Assembly (NCBI GenBank): GCA_002316795.1
Contig: DCEE01000046.1
Coordinates: forward strand, 1-58,650
Origin: Synergistaceae bacterium UBA1037
Lineage (GTDB): Bacteria > Synergistota > Synergistia > Synergistales > Synergistaceae
Direction of reading: 5' to 3'
Length of the DNA: 58,650 bases
How positions within the stretch are numbered: the first letter of the stretch is position 1; every line of letters begins with the position of its first letter. The notes under the pieces are model-generated. The model did no database searches, was not told the DNA's origin, and was given only the letters and a program-made list of their open reading frames with translations. A program made the position numbers and the translations under genes. Positions 18,410 to 27,569 of this stretch are shown one piece after another.

Positions 18410-18453
18410 AAGACCGCCCCCTCGGATATACTTGTGGATCAACTGCCATCAAG

Positions 18454-18479
18454 ATTATCACTGCACCATTGAATGTCAA
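18454..18479 (-). promoter_or_regulatory. Candidate promoter for the aldehyde oxidoreductase locus
   Basis: A perfect TTGACA -35 box lies at 18479-18474 and GATAAT at 18459-18454, with a short 14-base spacer. Transcription would start near 18447, upstream of the TTG at 18409 but almost on the TTG at 18442. The short spacer keeps confidence low. Confidence 0.3.
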
Positions 18480-18670
18480 GTTAAAATATTCAAATAATTC
18501 TACTAATGTAATAACAGTAAATTCACAAAAGATTAAAATAAAGGCAGCGTTCACAAAGAAAATACAAAGTTATATCACCATATTCAAAAATCAAAGATAT
18601 TATTAAATGTCAGGACGGTAAATAATGGATATTAATTTCCGTTTTTTGCATGAACGGCCTGATGATCAAG
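18480..18670. other. AT-rich intergenic spacer
   Basis: This stretch between the NuoE-like gene and the glpX terminator is markedly richer in A and T than its surroundings. It has no plausible gene and no strong hairpin beyond a weak CCGTT/AACGG pair near 18640-18656. It probably holds regulatory sequence for the downstream locus, but I recognise no specific operator. Confidence 0.5.
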
Positions 18671-18700
18671 AAAGAGGCAGCCCAAACTATCGGGCTGCCC
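18671..18700 (-). terminator. Rho-independent terminator after glpX
   Basis: On the minus strand GGCAGCCC pairs with GGGCTGCC around a short loop, followed by TCTTTCTT. It lies about 33 bases past the glpX stop and closes the tmk-to-glpX unit. Confidence 0.8.
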
Positions 18701-18732
18701 AAATGTCAATTATCCGAGCGGCAATTCGTGTT

Positions 18733-19743
18733 TTAGAGGAAAGATACTGAGGTCGACTGTGCTCCGTATTTGATCCCGCTGATCTCGTCCAGCTTCTGAA
18801 CGTTGTGGATCGCGTCGATGTAGCGTATGGTGCCGCTCTTTGCCCTCATAACGAGCGATGATGTGTGGACCACATCTCCCGCATAGCGTACGCCCTTCAG
18901 CCAGTCGCCGTCGGTGACGCCTGTGGCGGCAAAGAATACGTTCTCGCATGCTACGAGGTCATTTAGGTGTAGGACTTTCTCCACATCCATACCCTTTTCC
19001 TTGCACTTCTCCCTCTCCTCGTCGTTGCGCGGCCAAAGTTTGCACTGCATGTTGCCTCCGACGCACTTAACTGCACATGCTGTTATTACTGCTTCGGGAG
19101 AGCCGCCTATCCCCATTAGGAGGTCTATCCCGGAATTTGGTTTGCATGTTGAAAGAGCCCCTGCAACGTCTCCGTCGGGGATAAGCCTGATCCTTGCGTG
19201 CATGGAACGGATCTCCTTGATGAGCTCTTCATGCCTCGGCCTGTCAAGTACAATGACTGTCACGTCTTCGACCGATTTTCTGAGCGCCCTTGCAACGGCC
19301 CTTATGTTGTCCGAGGGAGAGGCATCAATGTTTATCGCATGTGCCGCAAAAGGACCTGTAGCTATTTTGTCCATATAGAAAATATGCTGTGGGTCAAACA
19401 TAGTACCACGCTCTGCAAACGCAACTACGCTGACCGCGTTCGGGAGTCCCTGGGCCGTAAGACGTGTCCCGTCGATAGGGTCGACCGCGATGTCGACCTG
19501 CGGATCGCATCCGGTGCCGAGTTTTTCCCCGTTGAAGAGCATCGGAGCTTCGTCCTTCTCTCCCTCTCCGATTACGACCTGACCGTCCATATTGACGTTG
19601 TTGAGCATGAACCGCATAGCATTTACAGCGGCGCCGTCAACTCCGTTCTTGTCCCCACGTCCCATCCACCGTCCAGCGGCCATAGCCGCAGCTTCCGTAG
19701 CACGAACCATTTCGAGAGCAATGTTTCTGTCTGGAGCAGCCAT
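18733..19743 (-). CDS. glpX: Class II fructose-1,6-bisphosphatase
   Basis: The enzyme hydrolyses fructose 1,6-bisphosphate to fructose 6-phosphate in gluconeogenesis. The metal and substrate motifs are [14 protein letters not shown] and [12 protein letters not shown], then the LDRPRH and GIGGSPEAV segments. The 336 residues match GlpX. I chose the ATG at 19743, preceded by GGAGG at eight bases, over an ATG at 19758. It follows purB by 32 bases and is the last gene before a terminator. Confidence 0.95.
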   Translation of the reverse strand: MAAPDRNIALEMVRATEAAAMAAGRWMGRGDKNGVDGAAVNAMRFMLNNVNMDGQVVIGEGEKDEAPMLFNGEKLGTGCDPQVDIAVDPIDGTRLTAQGLPNAVSVVAFAERGTMFDPQHIFYMDKIATGPFAAHAINIDASPSDNIRAVARALRKSVEDVTVIVLDRPRHEELIKEIRSMHARIRLIPDGDVAGALSTCKPNSGIDLLMGIGGSPEAVITACAVKCVGGNMQCKLWPRNDEEREKCKEKGMDVEKVLHLNDLVACENVFFAATGVTDGDWLKGVRYAGDVVHTSSLVMRAKSGTIRYIDAIHNVQKLDEISGIKYGAQSTSVSFL

Positions 19744-19775
19744 TTGCAAATCCTCCATATTATTTTGTATTATTT

Positions 19776-21086
19776 TTATACAGGGATATTCTGCAATTCG
19801 GGAAATCTGCCGAATATCTCATCTATATGCTTTAGATAATACTCCAAATCAAATAAAGATTCCAGCTCACTCTCACTCATTTTGTTGATCCTCGGGTCAT
19901 TTTTCAGGAGTTCAAGCAGTGGTGTTTTTTCGTTCCAGCACCTCATCGCATTACTTTGTGCTATTACGTAAGCATCTTCCCTGCTGATGCCTTCCCTTTC
20001 AACAAGTTCGACCAGTACTCTGCCTGTAAAAAGAAGGCCTTTTGTTATTTCAATATTTTCTTTCATCTTTTCTGAATTTACTGTGAGTCCGCTTATTATT
20101 TTAGTCATGGTTTTTGTCATGTACAGAACAAGGTGGAACACGTCCGGCCACATGACCCTCTCCACCGAAGAGTGGCTGATGTCACGTTCATGCCAAAGGG
20201 CTATATTCTCGACCGCCGGGATAGTGTAGCCCCTCAGAAGCCTTGCCATTCCGCAGACTCTCTCGCATAGTATCGGATTTTTCTTGTGGGGCATTGCCGA
20301 CGAGCCCTTTTGACCTTTTTTGAATGGTTCAAGCGCTTCCAGGACTTCAGTTCTCTGCAGGTGGCGGATCTCAAGCGCCATCCTTTCAAGCGAACCCCCG
20401 CATATTGCGGCATCTGTAACTACGCGTGAGTGCCTGTCCCTCTGGATGACCTGCGTTGAAACCGGGTCAACAGAGAGGCCAAGCAACTCACAGGTCCTTG
20501 CCTCGATGGCGGGAGGACAGTTCGCATATGTGCCTACTGCGCCGGAGAGTCCTCCGACCATTATTTCCTTTTGTGACTGCGTGATCCTCTCTATGTCCCT
20601 CCCGACCTCGGCATAATGGTTCAGCAGCTTGAGTCCGAAGGTGGTCGGCTCTGCATGGATCCCGTGGGTACGCCCAGCGCATGGGGTCATTTTGTACTCA
20701 ACTGCCTTACGGCCAAGGACCGTGCGGAGATCTCTCAGGGATGCAAGGACAACGTCCAGGCTTTCGGACAGGAGGAGGGAGGAGGCTGTGTCTATGACGT
20801 CGCTGCTCGTCAGGCCAAGGTGGACATATCGGCCCGACTCCCCTATGCACTCTGCCACGTTTGATACGAATGCGATGACATCATGCTGAGTAACTTCTTC
20901 GATCTCACGGATCCTTTCAACCCTGAATGATGCCTTTTCGACTATATTCCTGTAATCTTCGTCAGGTATCCTGCCGGCTTCGTTCCATGCCCTGCATACG
21001 GCAAGTTCCACGTCAAGCCACTTTTGAAAACGGTTCTGGTCGTTCCATATAGTTTTTATTTCAGGAGTTTCATAGCGTTCGATCAT
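19776..21086 (-). CDS. purB: Adenylosuccinate lyase
   Basis: PurB cleaves SAICAR and adenylosuccinate in purine synthesis. The fumarase-family signature [15 protein letters not shown] is present, as are the [11 protein letters not shown] and [13 protein letters not shown] segments with the catalytic histidines. I chose the ATG at 21086 (436 residues) because AGGGGG lies before it and the protein then starts [11 protein letters not shown] as is usual. A longer frame from 21155 runs into the preceding gene. Eleven bases separate it from the DUF4416 gene. Confidence 0.96.
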   Translation of the reverse strand: MIERYETPEIKTIWNDQNRFQKWLDVELAVCRAWNEAGRIPDEDYRNIVEKASFRVERIREIEEVTQHDVIAFVSNVAECIGESGRYVHLGLTSSDVIDTASSLLLSESLDVVLASLRDLRTVLGRKAVEYKMTPCAGRTHGIHAEPTTFGLKLLNHYAEVGRDIERITQSQKEIMVGGLSGAVGTYANCPPAIEARTCELLGLSVDPVSTQVIQRDRHSRVVTDAAICGGSLERMALEIRHLQRTEVLEALEPFKKGQKGSSAMPHKKNPILCERVCGMARLLRGYTIPAVENIALWHERDISHSSVERVMWPDVFHLVLYMTKTMTKIISGLTVNSEKMKENIEITKGLLFTGRVLVELVEREGISREDAYVIAQSNAMRCWNEKTPLLELLKNDPRINKMSESELESLFDLEYYLKHIDEIFGRFPELQNIPV

Positions 21087-21097
21087 CTCATTACCCC

Positions 21098-21634
21098 CTA
21101 CATTCCAACAGAGTTCTTTTCTCTTTTCCAGTCCTCCCGGACAGTCTCGAGCCACTCAAAGTATGCTCCGCTTTTAAAATCGGGAAATGTGTAGAAGAAG
21201 CTTTCCCATTTGCCTTTTCTTCTGCACAGTGTTACCTCTGCAAAGATACCGTCCCTGAGATATATCCTGTGTGCCTGTCCCTTGGTAGATGCCAGAAGCA
21301 GCCTTGCTCCGTCTATGGTACCCGGGTCAAGGTTGACCCTTCTTGAAGCCCCTGTTTCCTTTTCCAGCCTGCACGTCATTATCTTCCAGTCCGGGAGCTC
21401 AGACATGGTAAAAAGCCCCGGATAGGAAAAGAAACACCTGTCCAGATCCGGAGCGATATCTTCATAATAGTTGGTCCATGTGAAGGGGATAAACGGGCTT
21501 ATCCGTTCAGGCTCTCCCCAGACATCAGCGAGAAGTCCGCTCGCAGTCTCGAATACCTCCGTTTCCCCTCTGGGGACCAAAAGGGCAACTATCTTCTTGA
21601 CTTGTGGGTCCCTGGGATGCCTGCCTTCAATCAT
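21098..21634 (-). CDS. DUF4416 family protein
   Basis: This conserved protein of unknown function has about 178 residues. It shows the family landmarks FTWTNYYEDIAPDL, RRVNLDPGTIDGARLLLAS, and HRIYLRDGIFAEVTLCRRKG. There is no signal peptide or membrane segment, so it is probably cytoplasmic. The ATG at 21634 lies within the last codons of ftsY (8-base overlap) with GGAAGG just upstream. An in-frame TTG at 21649 is less likely. The link to ftsY and purB looks like simple operon packing. Confidence 0.8.
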   Translation of the reverse strand: MIEGRHPRDPQVKKIVALLVPRGETEVFETASGLLADVWGEPERISPFIPFTWTNYYEDIAPDLDRCFFSYPGLFTMSELPDWKIMTCRLEKETGASRRVNLDPGTIDGARLLLASTKGQAHRIYLRDGIFAEVTLCRRKGKWESFFYTFPDFKSGAYFEWLETVREDWKREKNSVGM

Positions 21635-22556
21635 TGCCTTCCGAGTCAAGGAGCGTATCTATGAAAGTCTTAGGATCGAAAAGCTGGAGATCGTCGATGC
21701 CTTCACCCAACCCCACATATCTTATCGGCATACCGAGTTTTTCGGCGATAGCCAGAACTATCCCGCCTTTGGAGGTGTTGTCGAATTTTGTCAGAACTAC
21801 ACCGGTAACGGGCATCACCTTGCTGAAAGTCTCCGCCTGCATGAAACCGTTCTGGCCCGTCACTGCGTCAAGAACTATGAGGACTTCCGCCGGACCTTCC
21901 GGGATCTCGCGCTTCACTATGCGGTAAACCTTGGCAAGTTCTTCCATCAGGTTGGATTTTGTATGGAGCCTTCCCGCGGTGTCTGCTATGACCACATCAT
22001 AATTTCCGGCTTTTGCAGCCATGATGGCATCAAAGACCACCGCGGCAGGATCGCTGTCCTGGCTTTGGGCTATTACGCGGACTTCTGTCCTCTCGCCCCA
22101 AGCTTTAAGCTGTTCAATGGCTGCAGCTCTGAACGTATCGGCGGCGGCAAGAAGGACCTTCCTGCCATCCTTCTTCAGCTGGGCAGCCAGTTTTCCCGAT
22201 GTTGTCGTCTTTCCGCTTCCATTGACTCCGATCATGAGTATGACCGCAGGCTGACTGCTTATATCAAGGGCAGCACCCATTCCCTTGACATTCTTGAGCT
22301 GCTGGACAAGCAGATCAGAAAAAACCGCCCTGAGCTCTGAGGTCCTTGATATCCTTCCGTCTATTGCCTTCTGTTTCAGCCTTTCGATCAGTTTTTCAGT
22401 CAGATCTATGCCGACATCACCAAGAATAAGCAATTCTTCAAGTTCTTCCCAGAAGCGGTCAGAAATTGGTTCATCCGAAAATAGGTTGGATATGCCCTGT
22501 GTCCACTTGTTTCCGGTGTTCTTGAGCTTTTGGGCCAGGTTTTTAAAAAGATCCAA
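21627..22556 (-). CDS. ftsY: Signal recognition particle receptor FtsY
   Basis: This SRP GTPase docks ribosome-SRP complexes at the membrane. A short N-terminal region and helical N domain are followed by the GTPase: [15 protein letters not shown] (P-loop), [26 protein letters not shown], and [10 protein letters not shown], where TKxDG is usual. The long acidic A domain of E. coli FtsY is absent, as in many bacteria. It starts at TTG, with AGGAGGG seven bases before it. Its 309 residues are normal for this compact form. Confidence 0.95.
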   Translation of the reverse strand: MDLFKNLAQKLKNTGNKWTQGISNLFSDEPISDRFWEELEELLILGDVGIDLTEKLIERLKQKAIDGRISRTSELRAVFSDLLVQQLKNVKGMGAALDISSQPAVILMIGVNGSGKTTTSGKLAAQLKKDGRKVLLAAADTFRAAAIEQLKAWGERTEVRVIAQSQDSDPAAVVFDAIMAAKAGNYDVVIADTAGRLHTKSNLMEELAKVYRIVKREIPEGPAEVLIVLDAVTGQNGFMQAETFSKVMPVTGVVLTKFDNTSKGGIVLAIAEKLGMPIRYVGLGEGIDDLQLFDPKTFIDTLLDSEGND

Positions 22557-22568
22557 AGTGCTTCCCTC

Positions 22569-23837
22569 CTACTCTTCGGGTATCGATCTCTCGGTTTTCT
22601 TTGCCCCGGATCTTCTCCGCCTTGGACGCCTTGGTTTTTCCCTTGCAATACCTTGTTTTTCGACTTCCTTTTCTTTTACCTGGATCATCTGCGGAAGTTT
22701 TTTCACATGCTCTTTTCTGTCCGGTTCAACATGCTGTTCTTTTTGTGCAGCAGGGAGTTTTCTGGGCCTTCTCTTCTTTTTGTTTGGCTTGCTCCCCCCC
22801 TCAGGGCCTTCTGCTGTATCCTGTTTCTCATTTCGTCTCTCTCTCCTGCCGTCATCTTTATCTTTGCGCATTTTTGAGCCTGACCCGCCAAAGATCTCTG
22901 GCAGCTCACTGTGCGGCCTGAGCGGCAGCATGTTATCCTTCTCTTCCTCTATTATCCAGTCCTTGCCTGAGACAATAGTCTCTTTGAATTCAGCGAACCG
23001 GTCTATCGGTATCCTTATCTCTCCCCGTGACGGTATGTAGCACCGGACATTGTTAGTATGGACTTCCACTCCCGAGACGACGACATTGCCGCCCGGCGTC
23101 TTGATTTTAGTTCCCGGATTTGGCAGTTTTTCCCAAAGTTCCCTATATACGTTGTGTTCGTAACACATGCAGCACATAAGTCTTCCGCAGATCCCGGAGA
23201 TCTTCGCCGGATTGAGAGCCAGGTTCTGCTCTTTTACCATCTTGATGCATATCGGCGCAAATTGGTTGAGCCAGTAACTGCAGCAGCAGGGTTGCCCGCA
23301 GGGACCGAGTCCCCTGATGATCTTGGCCTCATCCCTCACTCCGATCTGCCTAAGTTCGATCCTTGTCTTGAACTCTCTTGCCAGGTCGCGTACATAGGCC
23401 CTGAAGTCCACCCTCTGCTCAGATGAAAAATAGAAAAAGAGTTTTCTCCGCTGCCTCAGAAACTCAACGTCGATCAGCTTCATCTCAAGCTCATGCGGTT
23501 TGAGCAGTTCTATCGCACTTTTTAATATTTCCCGTTCTTCCTCCCTGTATTCCTCTGCCATTCGAATATCTTCGTCTGTGGCAAACGAAATGAACGAAAG
23601 GTCTGTAACAAGGGGTTCAGATGTCTTTGATGAAGAATCTCCGTGTTCAGAAGCATTTCTCAGAAGCCTGTATTCTCCCTCCTGTTCAGGGGTAAGGAGA
23701 CCGGCGACCACAGCCGTCTCCTCTCCTCTGTAAGATTCGACCACAATTGTCGTACCTTTTTCGATCGTTTCGTCAGAACTGTATGCTAAAATGCCAAGGT
23801 ACCTTGGCTTACCGAATATTGCCAAATATTTGTTCAC
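22569..23837 (-). CDS. ricT: PSP1-domain RicT/YaaT homologue with a long basic tail
   Basis: In Bacillus, RicT forms an iron-sulfur complex with RicA and RicF that redirects RNase Y. The PSP1 domain is clear, with the cysteine-rich set CGQPCCCSYW and CGRLMCCMCYE that could hold iron-sulfur clusters. After about residue 305, where homologues normally end, comes a low-complexity tail of about 115 residues rich in Lys, Arg, Glu and Pro (for example RRPRRRRSG), which may bind RNA. Translation starts at GTG (23837), with AGGAGGG eight bases before it, overlapping the holB-like gene by 29 bases. The tmk-holB-ricT order is the same as in Bacillus. Confidence 0.88.
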   Translation of the reverse strand: MNKYLAIFGKPRYLGILAYSSDETIEKGTTIVVESYRGEETAVVAGLLTPEQEGEYRLLRNASEHGDSSSKTSEPLVTDLSFISFATDEDIRMAEEYREEEREILKSAIELLKPHELEMKLIDVEFLRQRRKLFFYFSSEQRVDFRAYVRDLAREFKTRIELRQIGVRDEAKIIRGLGPCGQPCCCSYWLNQFAPICIKMVKEQNLALNPAKISGICGRLMCCMCYEHNVYRELWEKLPNPGTKIKTPGGNVVVSGVEVHTNNVRCYIPSRGEIRIPIDRFAEFKETIVSGKDWIIEEEKDNMLPLRPHSELPEIFGGSGSKMRKDKDDGRRERRNEKQDTAEGPEGGSKPNKKKRRPRKLPAAQKEQHVEPDRKEHVKKLPQMIQVKEKEVEKQGIAREKPRRPRRRRSGAKKTERSIPEE

Positions 23838-24552
23838 AGGGAATACCCTCCTTGACGACCATATAGGTCAGATCCTGGATCATTGGGACAGAAAGCCTTT
23901 TTGATCCCATCAGCCTTACAAGAGAATCCAGCTCTGCCGCCCTTTTAAAATTTCCTTTTTCTGTCAAATGCCGGATCCAACTCCCTATTTCAAGACAGAG
24001 TATTTCAGGATCCTTTTTTCTCCCGTCCGCGATCCACTCAGCCCATTCTTCGGGCGATCCGGGATGAGGCCTTGCCTGCGCTATTTCTGCAGGCAGATCT
24101 ATCCTGACAGACCAGACGCGGCTTTTTATTGTCGGTATCAGCTTGTCTTCCTCAGAAACGAAGAGGATGCATCCGTGTTCGGGAGGTTCTTCAGTAAGTT
24201 TAAGAAGGCTGTTGGAAGCCTCCAAAGACAATTTATCGGCAGACCATATAACTGCCATCCTTCGGTCCGAAACCAGTGGGTGCAGCGCAAGTTCACCCTG
24301 AAGCGTCCTGCAGTCGTCTATGGATGGGGGTTCAAGATGCCTGCCGGCTTGTACCAGATCCGGATGAGCACCGTCCTTCCAGACAGGACTGTCTCCGAGG
24401 ATAAGTTTGCCGTAATTTTCGACAAACATTTTCTGTATAGTCTCAGGCAGGAACACAGCAACAGACTGGGGACACCTTTTCATCCCGACAGCCGCGACTA
24501 TTTCTTTCCACCCCTGAGAGGCTTCCAGAACTGCCAAAGAGTCATTTATCAC
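23809..24552 (-). CDS. holB: DNA polymerase III delta-prime-like clamp-loader subunit (HolB)
   Basis: This protein of 247 residues is a degenerate AAA+ clamp-loader subunit. It lacks a Walker A motif, as expected for delta prime, but keeps the SRC-like KSRVWSVRI segment and the sensor region ASNSLLKLTEEPPEHGCILFVS typical of HolB and DnaX. It lacks the zinc module of the larger family members and is shorter than the usual 300-330 residues. The GTG start at 24552 follows AGGAGG at seven bases. Its location between tmk and ricT strongly supports the assignment. Confidence 0.85.
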   Translation of the reverse strand: MINDSLAVLEASQGWKEIVAAVGMKRCPQSVAVFLPETIQKMFVENYGKLILGDSPVWKDGAHPDLVQAGRHLEPPSIDDCRTLQGELALHPLVSDRRMAVIWSADKLSLEASNSLLKLTEEPPEHGCILFVSEEDKLIPTIKSRVWSVRIDLPAEIAQARPHPGSPEEWAEWIADGRKKDPEILCLEIGSWIRHLTEKGNFKRAAELDSLVRLMGSKRLSVPMIQDLTYMVVKEGIPCEQIFGNIR

Positions 24553-25162
24553 TCAGGATCCTCCTTGATGAAACCAACCTGACCATCTTCTCAAATATTT
24601 CTTCTGAGCTTTCCGAACTGCACTCTATTACGAGCCACCTTTCGGGGTCCCGTTTAGAAAGGGCAAGATATCCCTCCCTGATCTTTTCCATAAAGGAACT
24701 GCCCTCGTTCTCAAATGAATCCGGGTTGCCCCTCGACCTGACCCTTTTCAGCGCTCTTTCGGGCTGTATGTCGAAAAGGATCGTGATATCCGGTACAGGA
24801 AAAGACGAAAGCCTCGCCAGCTCGTCAAATATGTGAAGCGGCAGGCCCCTTCCCCATATCTGGTAGGCGAGCGTTGAATCATGATACCTTTCGCATACAA
24901 CATCCTTTCCGGCATCTATGGCAGGCTGAATGACAGAAGCAACATGCTCGGCCCTGTCAAGCATAAAGAGGTATGCTTCGCTCCATTTATGCTTCAAAGA
25001 GCCGCTTACGGCGATCTCCCTCAGAACAGAACCGCCCGGCCAGCCTCCGGGCTCCCTCGTCAGGATCACATCGCGCTCCTTCTCTTCTGAAAGCCATTTC
25101 GAGAAGAGAGCCGCCTGTGTTGACTTTCCTGAACCATCGATCCCCTCAAAGGTTATGAACAT
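24542..25162 (-). CDS. tmk: Thymidylate kinase
   Basis: Tmk phosphorylates dTMP to dTDP. The P-loop FEGIDGSGKSTQ lies at the N-terminus, followed by the TREPGG motif and CERYHDSTLAYQ with the substrate-binding arginine. At 206 residues the length is normal. AAAGGTGGG precedes the ATG. It begins just downstream of the tRNA-Sec terminator, so it needs its own promoter, perhaps within the 32-base gap, which contains TTATAA on the minus strand. Confidence 0.96.
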   Translation of the reverse strand: MFITFEGIDGSGKSTQAALFSKWLSEEKERDVILTREPGGWPGGSVLREIAVSGSLKHKWSEAYLFMLDRAEHVASVIQPAIDAGKDVVCERYHDSTLAYQIWGRGLPLHIFDELARLSSFPVPDITILFDIQPERALKRVRSRGNPDSFENEGSSFMEKIREGYLALSKRDPERWLVIECSSESSEEIFEKMVRLVSSRRILSDK

Positions 25163-25194
25163 GATATCCCACCTTTACGAGAATTTATAATAAC

Positions 25195-25222
25195 ACAAAA
25201 AGCCCCGCACTGAGTGCAGGGC
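25195..25222 (-). terminator. Rho-independent terminator after tRNA-Sec
   Basis: On the minus strand GCCCtGCAC pairs with GTGCgGGGC around TCA, followed by TTTTTGTGTT. It begins ten bases after the tRNA 3' end and separates selC from tmk. Confidence 0.88.
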
Positions 25223-25232
25223 ACTATCAACA

Positions 25233-25329
25233 TGGCGGAGGCGTGTGCGAATCGAACACACCGGGACCGGCGTTACCGACCCCCACCGGATTTGAAGTCC
25301 GGGCTCAGCACCAGCTGAAACTCGCCTCC
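25233..25329 (-). tRNA. selC: tRNA-Sec (anticodon UCA)
   Basis: This 97-base cloverleaf has the anticodon loop CTTCAAA (anticodon UCA at 25295-25293), closed by CCGGA/TCCGG. The long variable arm contains GGG and CGG pairing with CCG and CCC. The T-loop is TCGATTC, and the acceptor pairs GGAGGCG with CGCCTCC. An encoded GCCA ends the 3' side. The extended variable arm with a UCA anticodon is diagnostic for selenocysteine tRNA, so this genome should encode SelA, SelB, SelD and selenoproteins. The eighth acceptor pair found in E. coli is A-A here. It lies between pdp and a terminator, possibly cotranscribed with pdp. Confidence 0.96.
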
Positions 25330-25375
25330 ATGTAGGCTTTCGTAGATTAGCAGAAAGGGCGCTGAATTTCAACTT

Positions 25376-26686
25376 TCAATATACCGTATCGAGGATGAGT
25401 TTTCTCTTTTCGGCCTTTTCGGAAACTTCCCAGCATTTTTCGAAACAGGCAAGCGAATCCTTAAGCTTGCTTTCGCTGTTGTAAAATATCCTTATCAGGA
25501 CGTCGTTCCGGGAGATCCTGGATCCGACCTTATGCAAAAGCTGGATCGCCACCGATGGGTCGATGACATCCTCCTGGGTAAGACGGCCTCCGCCCAAAGT
25601 CCTGAGGCCTTCTCCGATGAGCAGTGCGTCAAGTTTTGAGAGATAACCGTCCCTTCCTGACCTGATCTCATAGGTGAAAGCAGCTTTGGGAAGCACTTTT
25701 TGAGGCTCCCTGATAACAGCACTGTCGCCGTTTTGCGCGGCTATCATCTCGCCGAATTTGTTGAGCGCTGATCCGTCGTCAAGCGCTTTTGAGGCGAGTT
25801 CCGCCCCTTCATAACGACTCTTTGCCCTTCCGGACATTTCAAGCATGGCAGCTCCCAACGCTACGCACAGTTCACGGGTGTCGGAAGGGCCTCTTCCGGA
25901 GAGCACCTCTACAGCTTCATATACTTCCGCGGAGTTTCCCACCCATTCACCGAGGGGCTGTTCCATGTCCGTTATTACTGAAAGGCAGACCTTCCCGAGC
26001 TTTTTGGATACATCTGTCAGTTTGCCTGCAAGTTCCATTGCCCGCCCGGCATCACTCATAAAGGCTCCGCTGCCGCATTTGACGTCGAAGAGGTATCCGT
26101 ATGCCCCGCCCGCCAGTTTCTTGCTGACGATGCTGGCGGTTATGAGGGGTATTGACGGCACAGTGCCTGTGACGTCCCTCAGCTTATAAAATTTGCCCTC
26201 AGCCGGGGCCAGTTTCAGGGAGTGCCCTGAGACAGCGCAGCCGATAGTGTTGACCTGCTCCCTGAAACGGTCGTCGCTGAGGTGCATGTCCATGCCGGGA
26301 ATAGACTCAAGCTTGTCGATAGTTCCTCCGGTAAATCCGAGTCCGGGTCCGCTCAGCTTGGATATCCGGGAGCCGCATGCGGCAACCAGCGGGACGAGGA
26401 CCAGTGTAGTCTTATCTCCCACTCCCCCGGTGCTGTGTTTGTCTATGATCCTGTCTTCCGGCGGATATGTGAGGGTCTCGCCGGAAAGAGCGAGGGCCAT
26501 TGTAAAGTGCATCAGCTCATCATCGTCAAGGCCGTTCAGAAAAGCGGCCATAAGCCACGCAGATATCTGATAGTCAGGCATTTCTTTCCGCATAACAGAA
26601 TCTACAAAAGCATGAAGTTCCTCACCGGTGTGTTTTCCGCAGTCCCTCTTCTTTTCGATGAACCCGATCCCGTTGAATGAAGTCAT
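25376..26686 (-). CDS. pdp: Pyrimidine-nucleoside (thymidine/uridine) phosphorylase
   Basis: The enzyme cleaves uridine, deoxyuridine or thymidine with phosphate in nucleoside salvage. The family signature begins SGPGLGFTGGTIDKLESI, preceded by DKHSTGGVGDKTTLVL. The 436 residues match the pdp/deoA family; sequence alone does not decide between broad pyrimidine and thymidine-only specificity. I chose the ATG at 26686, which makes an ATGA junction with punA and has GAGGGAG upstream, over one at 26722. It pairs functionally with punA. Confidence 0.93.
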   Translation of the reverse strand: MTSFNGIGFIEKKRDCGKHTGEELHAFVDSVMRKEMPDYQISAWLMAAFLNGLDDDELMHFTMALALSGETLTYPPEDRIIDKHSTGGVGDKTTLVLVPLVAACGSRISKLSGPGLGFTGGTIDKLESIPGMDMHLSDDRFREQVNTIGCAVSGHSLKLAPAEGKFYKLRDVTGTVPSIPLITASIVSKKLAGGAYGYLFDVKCGSGAFMSDAGRAMELAGKLTDVSKKLGKVCLSVITDMEQPLGEWVGNSAEVYEAVEVLSGRGPSDTRELCVALGAAMLEMSGRAKSRYEGAELASKALDDGSALNKFGEMIAAQNGDSAVIREPQKVLPKAAFTYEIRSGRDGYLSKLDALLIGEGLRTLGGGRLTQEDVIDPSVAIQLLHKVGSRISRNDVLIRIFYNSESKLKDSLACFEKCWEVSEKAEKRKLILDTVY

Positions 26687-27504
26687 CTTATCTCCCTCAA
26701 AAAAGCAAAGATCAGCCTGCAAAGTGACTCAGAGCTTCCTTTTATTGTGTCCAGGACCTCTTGGTGAGCCAGTTTATTTTTTGAAATTCCCGCAGCCGCG
26801 TTTGCAACGCAGGAAATTCCGCAGATTCTGATCCCCATATGATTGGCAGCTATAACTTCCGGGACTGTCGACATCCCGACCAGATCGGCACCCAATGTTT
26901 TTGCCATCCGTATCTCGGCCGGCGTTTCGAAGGATGGTCCCGAAAATGCTATGTACACACCTCTGTCCAGTCTTATATTTTCTGCTTTTGCCGCCGTCTC
27001 GAGCTTTATGATATATTCCTTGTCGTAAGCTTCCGTCATGTCAGGGAAACGTGGCCCGATCTCGTCGTCGTTCTCTCCGATCAGTGGATTCGTTCCCATA
27101 AAGTTGATGTGGTCTTCAATGGCAACTATTCCGCCCGGAGGGATATCTTCATTGATCCCGCCGGAAGCGTTCGTCACGACCAGAGTTTTTATTCCCAGGC
27201 GGCCGAGAACTCTCACGGGAAGGACGACCTCTTCCATCGTGTAGCCTTCGTAGTAATGAACGCGTCCCTGCATTATCACGACATTGACCCCTTCAAGTTT
27301 TCCGAATACGAGTTTTCCTGCGTGTCCCGGAGCTGTCGAGCGTGGCCAGAAGGGGATATCGTCGTAGCGGATCACTTTCGGTCCTTCAACGCTCTCCGCA
27401 ACACTTCCCAGACCCGAACCAAGAATGATGGCAACATCAGGCATTGTGCTTATCTTTCCTGACAGGGATCTGACCGCCTCAGACAATTTTTCTGAATAGA
27501 GCAT
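26683..27504 (-). CDS. punA: Purine nucleoside phosphorylase (trimeric type)
   Basis: This enzyme phosphorolyses guanosine and inosine. Landmarks are ILGSGLGSVAE, the phosphate loop with PGHAGKLVFG, QGRVHYYEGY, TNASGGIN, and GMSTVPEVIAANHMG. Its 273 residues fit the trimeric PNP family. AAGGAGTG lies seven bases before the ATG. It is followed by pdp in an overlapping pair, a common nucleoside-salvage arrangement. Confidence 0.95.
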   Translation of the reverse strand: MLYSEKLSEAVRSLSGKISTMPDVAIILGSGLGSVAESVEGPKVIRYDDIPFWPRSTAPGHAGKLVFGKLEGVNVVIMQGRVHYYEGYTMEEVVLPVRVLGRLGIKTLVVTNASGGINEDIPPGGIVAIEDHINFMGTNPLIGENDDEIGPRFPDMTEAYDKEYIIKLETAAKAENIRLDRGVYIAFSGPSFETPAEIRMAKTLGADLVGMSTVPEVIAANHMGIRICGISCVANAAAGISKNKLAHQEVLDTIKGSSESLCRLIFAFLREIR

Positions 27505-27569
27505 CGCTTTTCACTCCTTGATGTCATCTGTGCATTATTGAATATGATCCATTTGAAGCAGGCTGTGGT

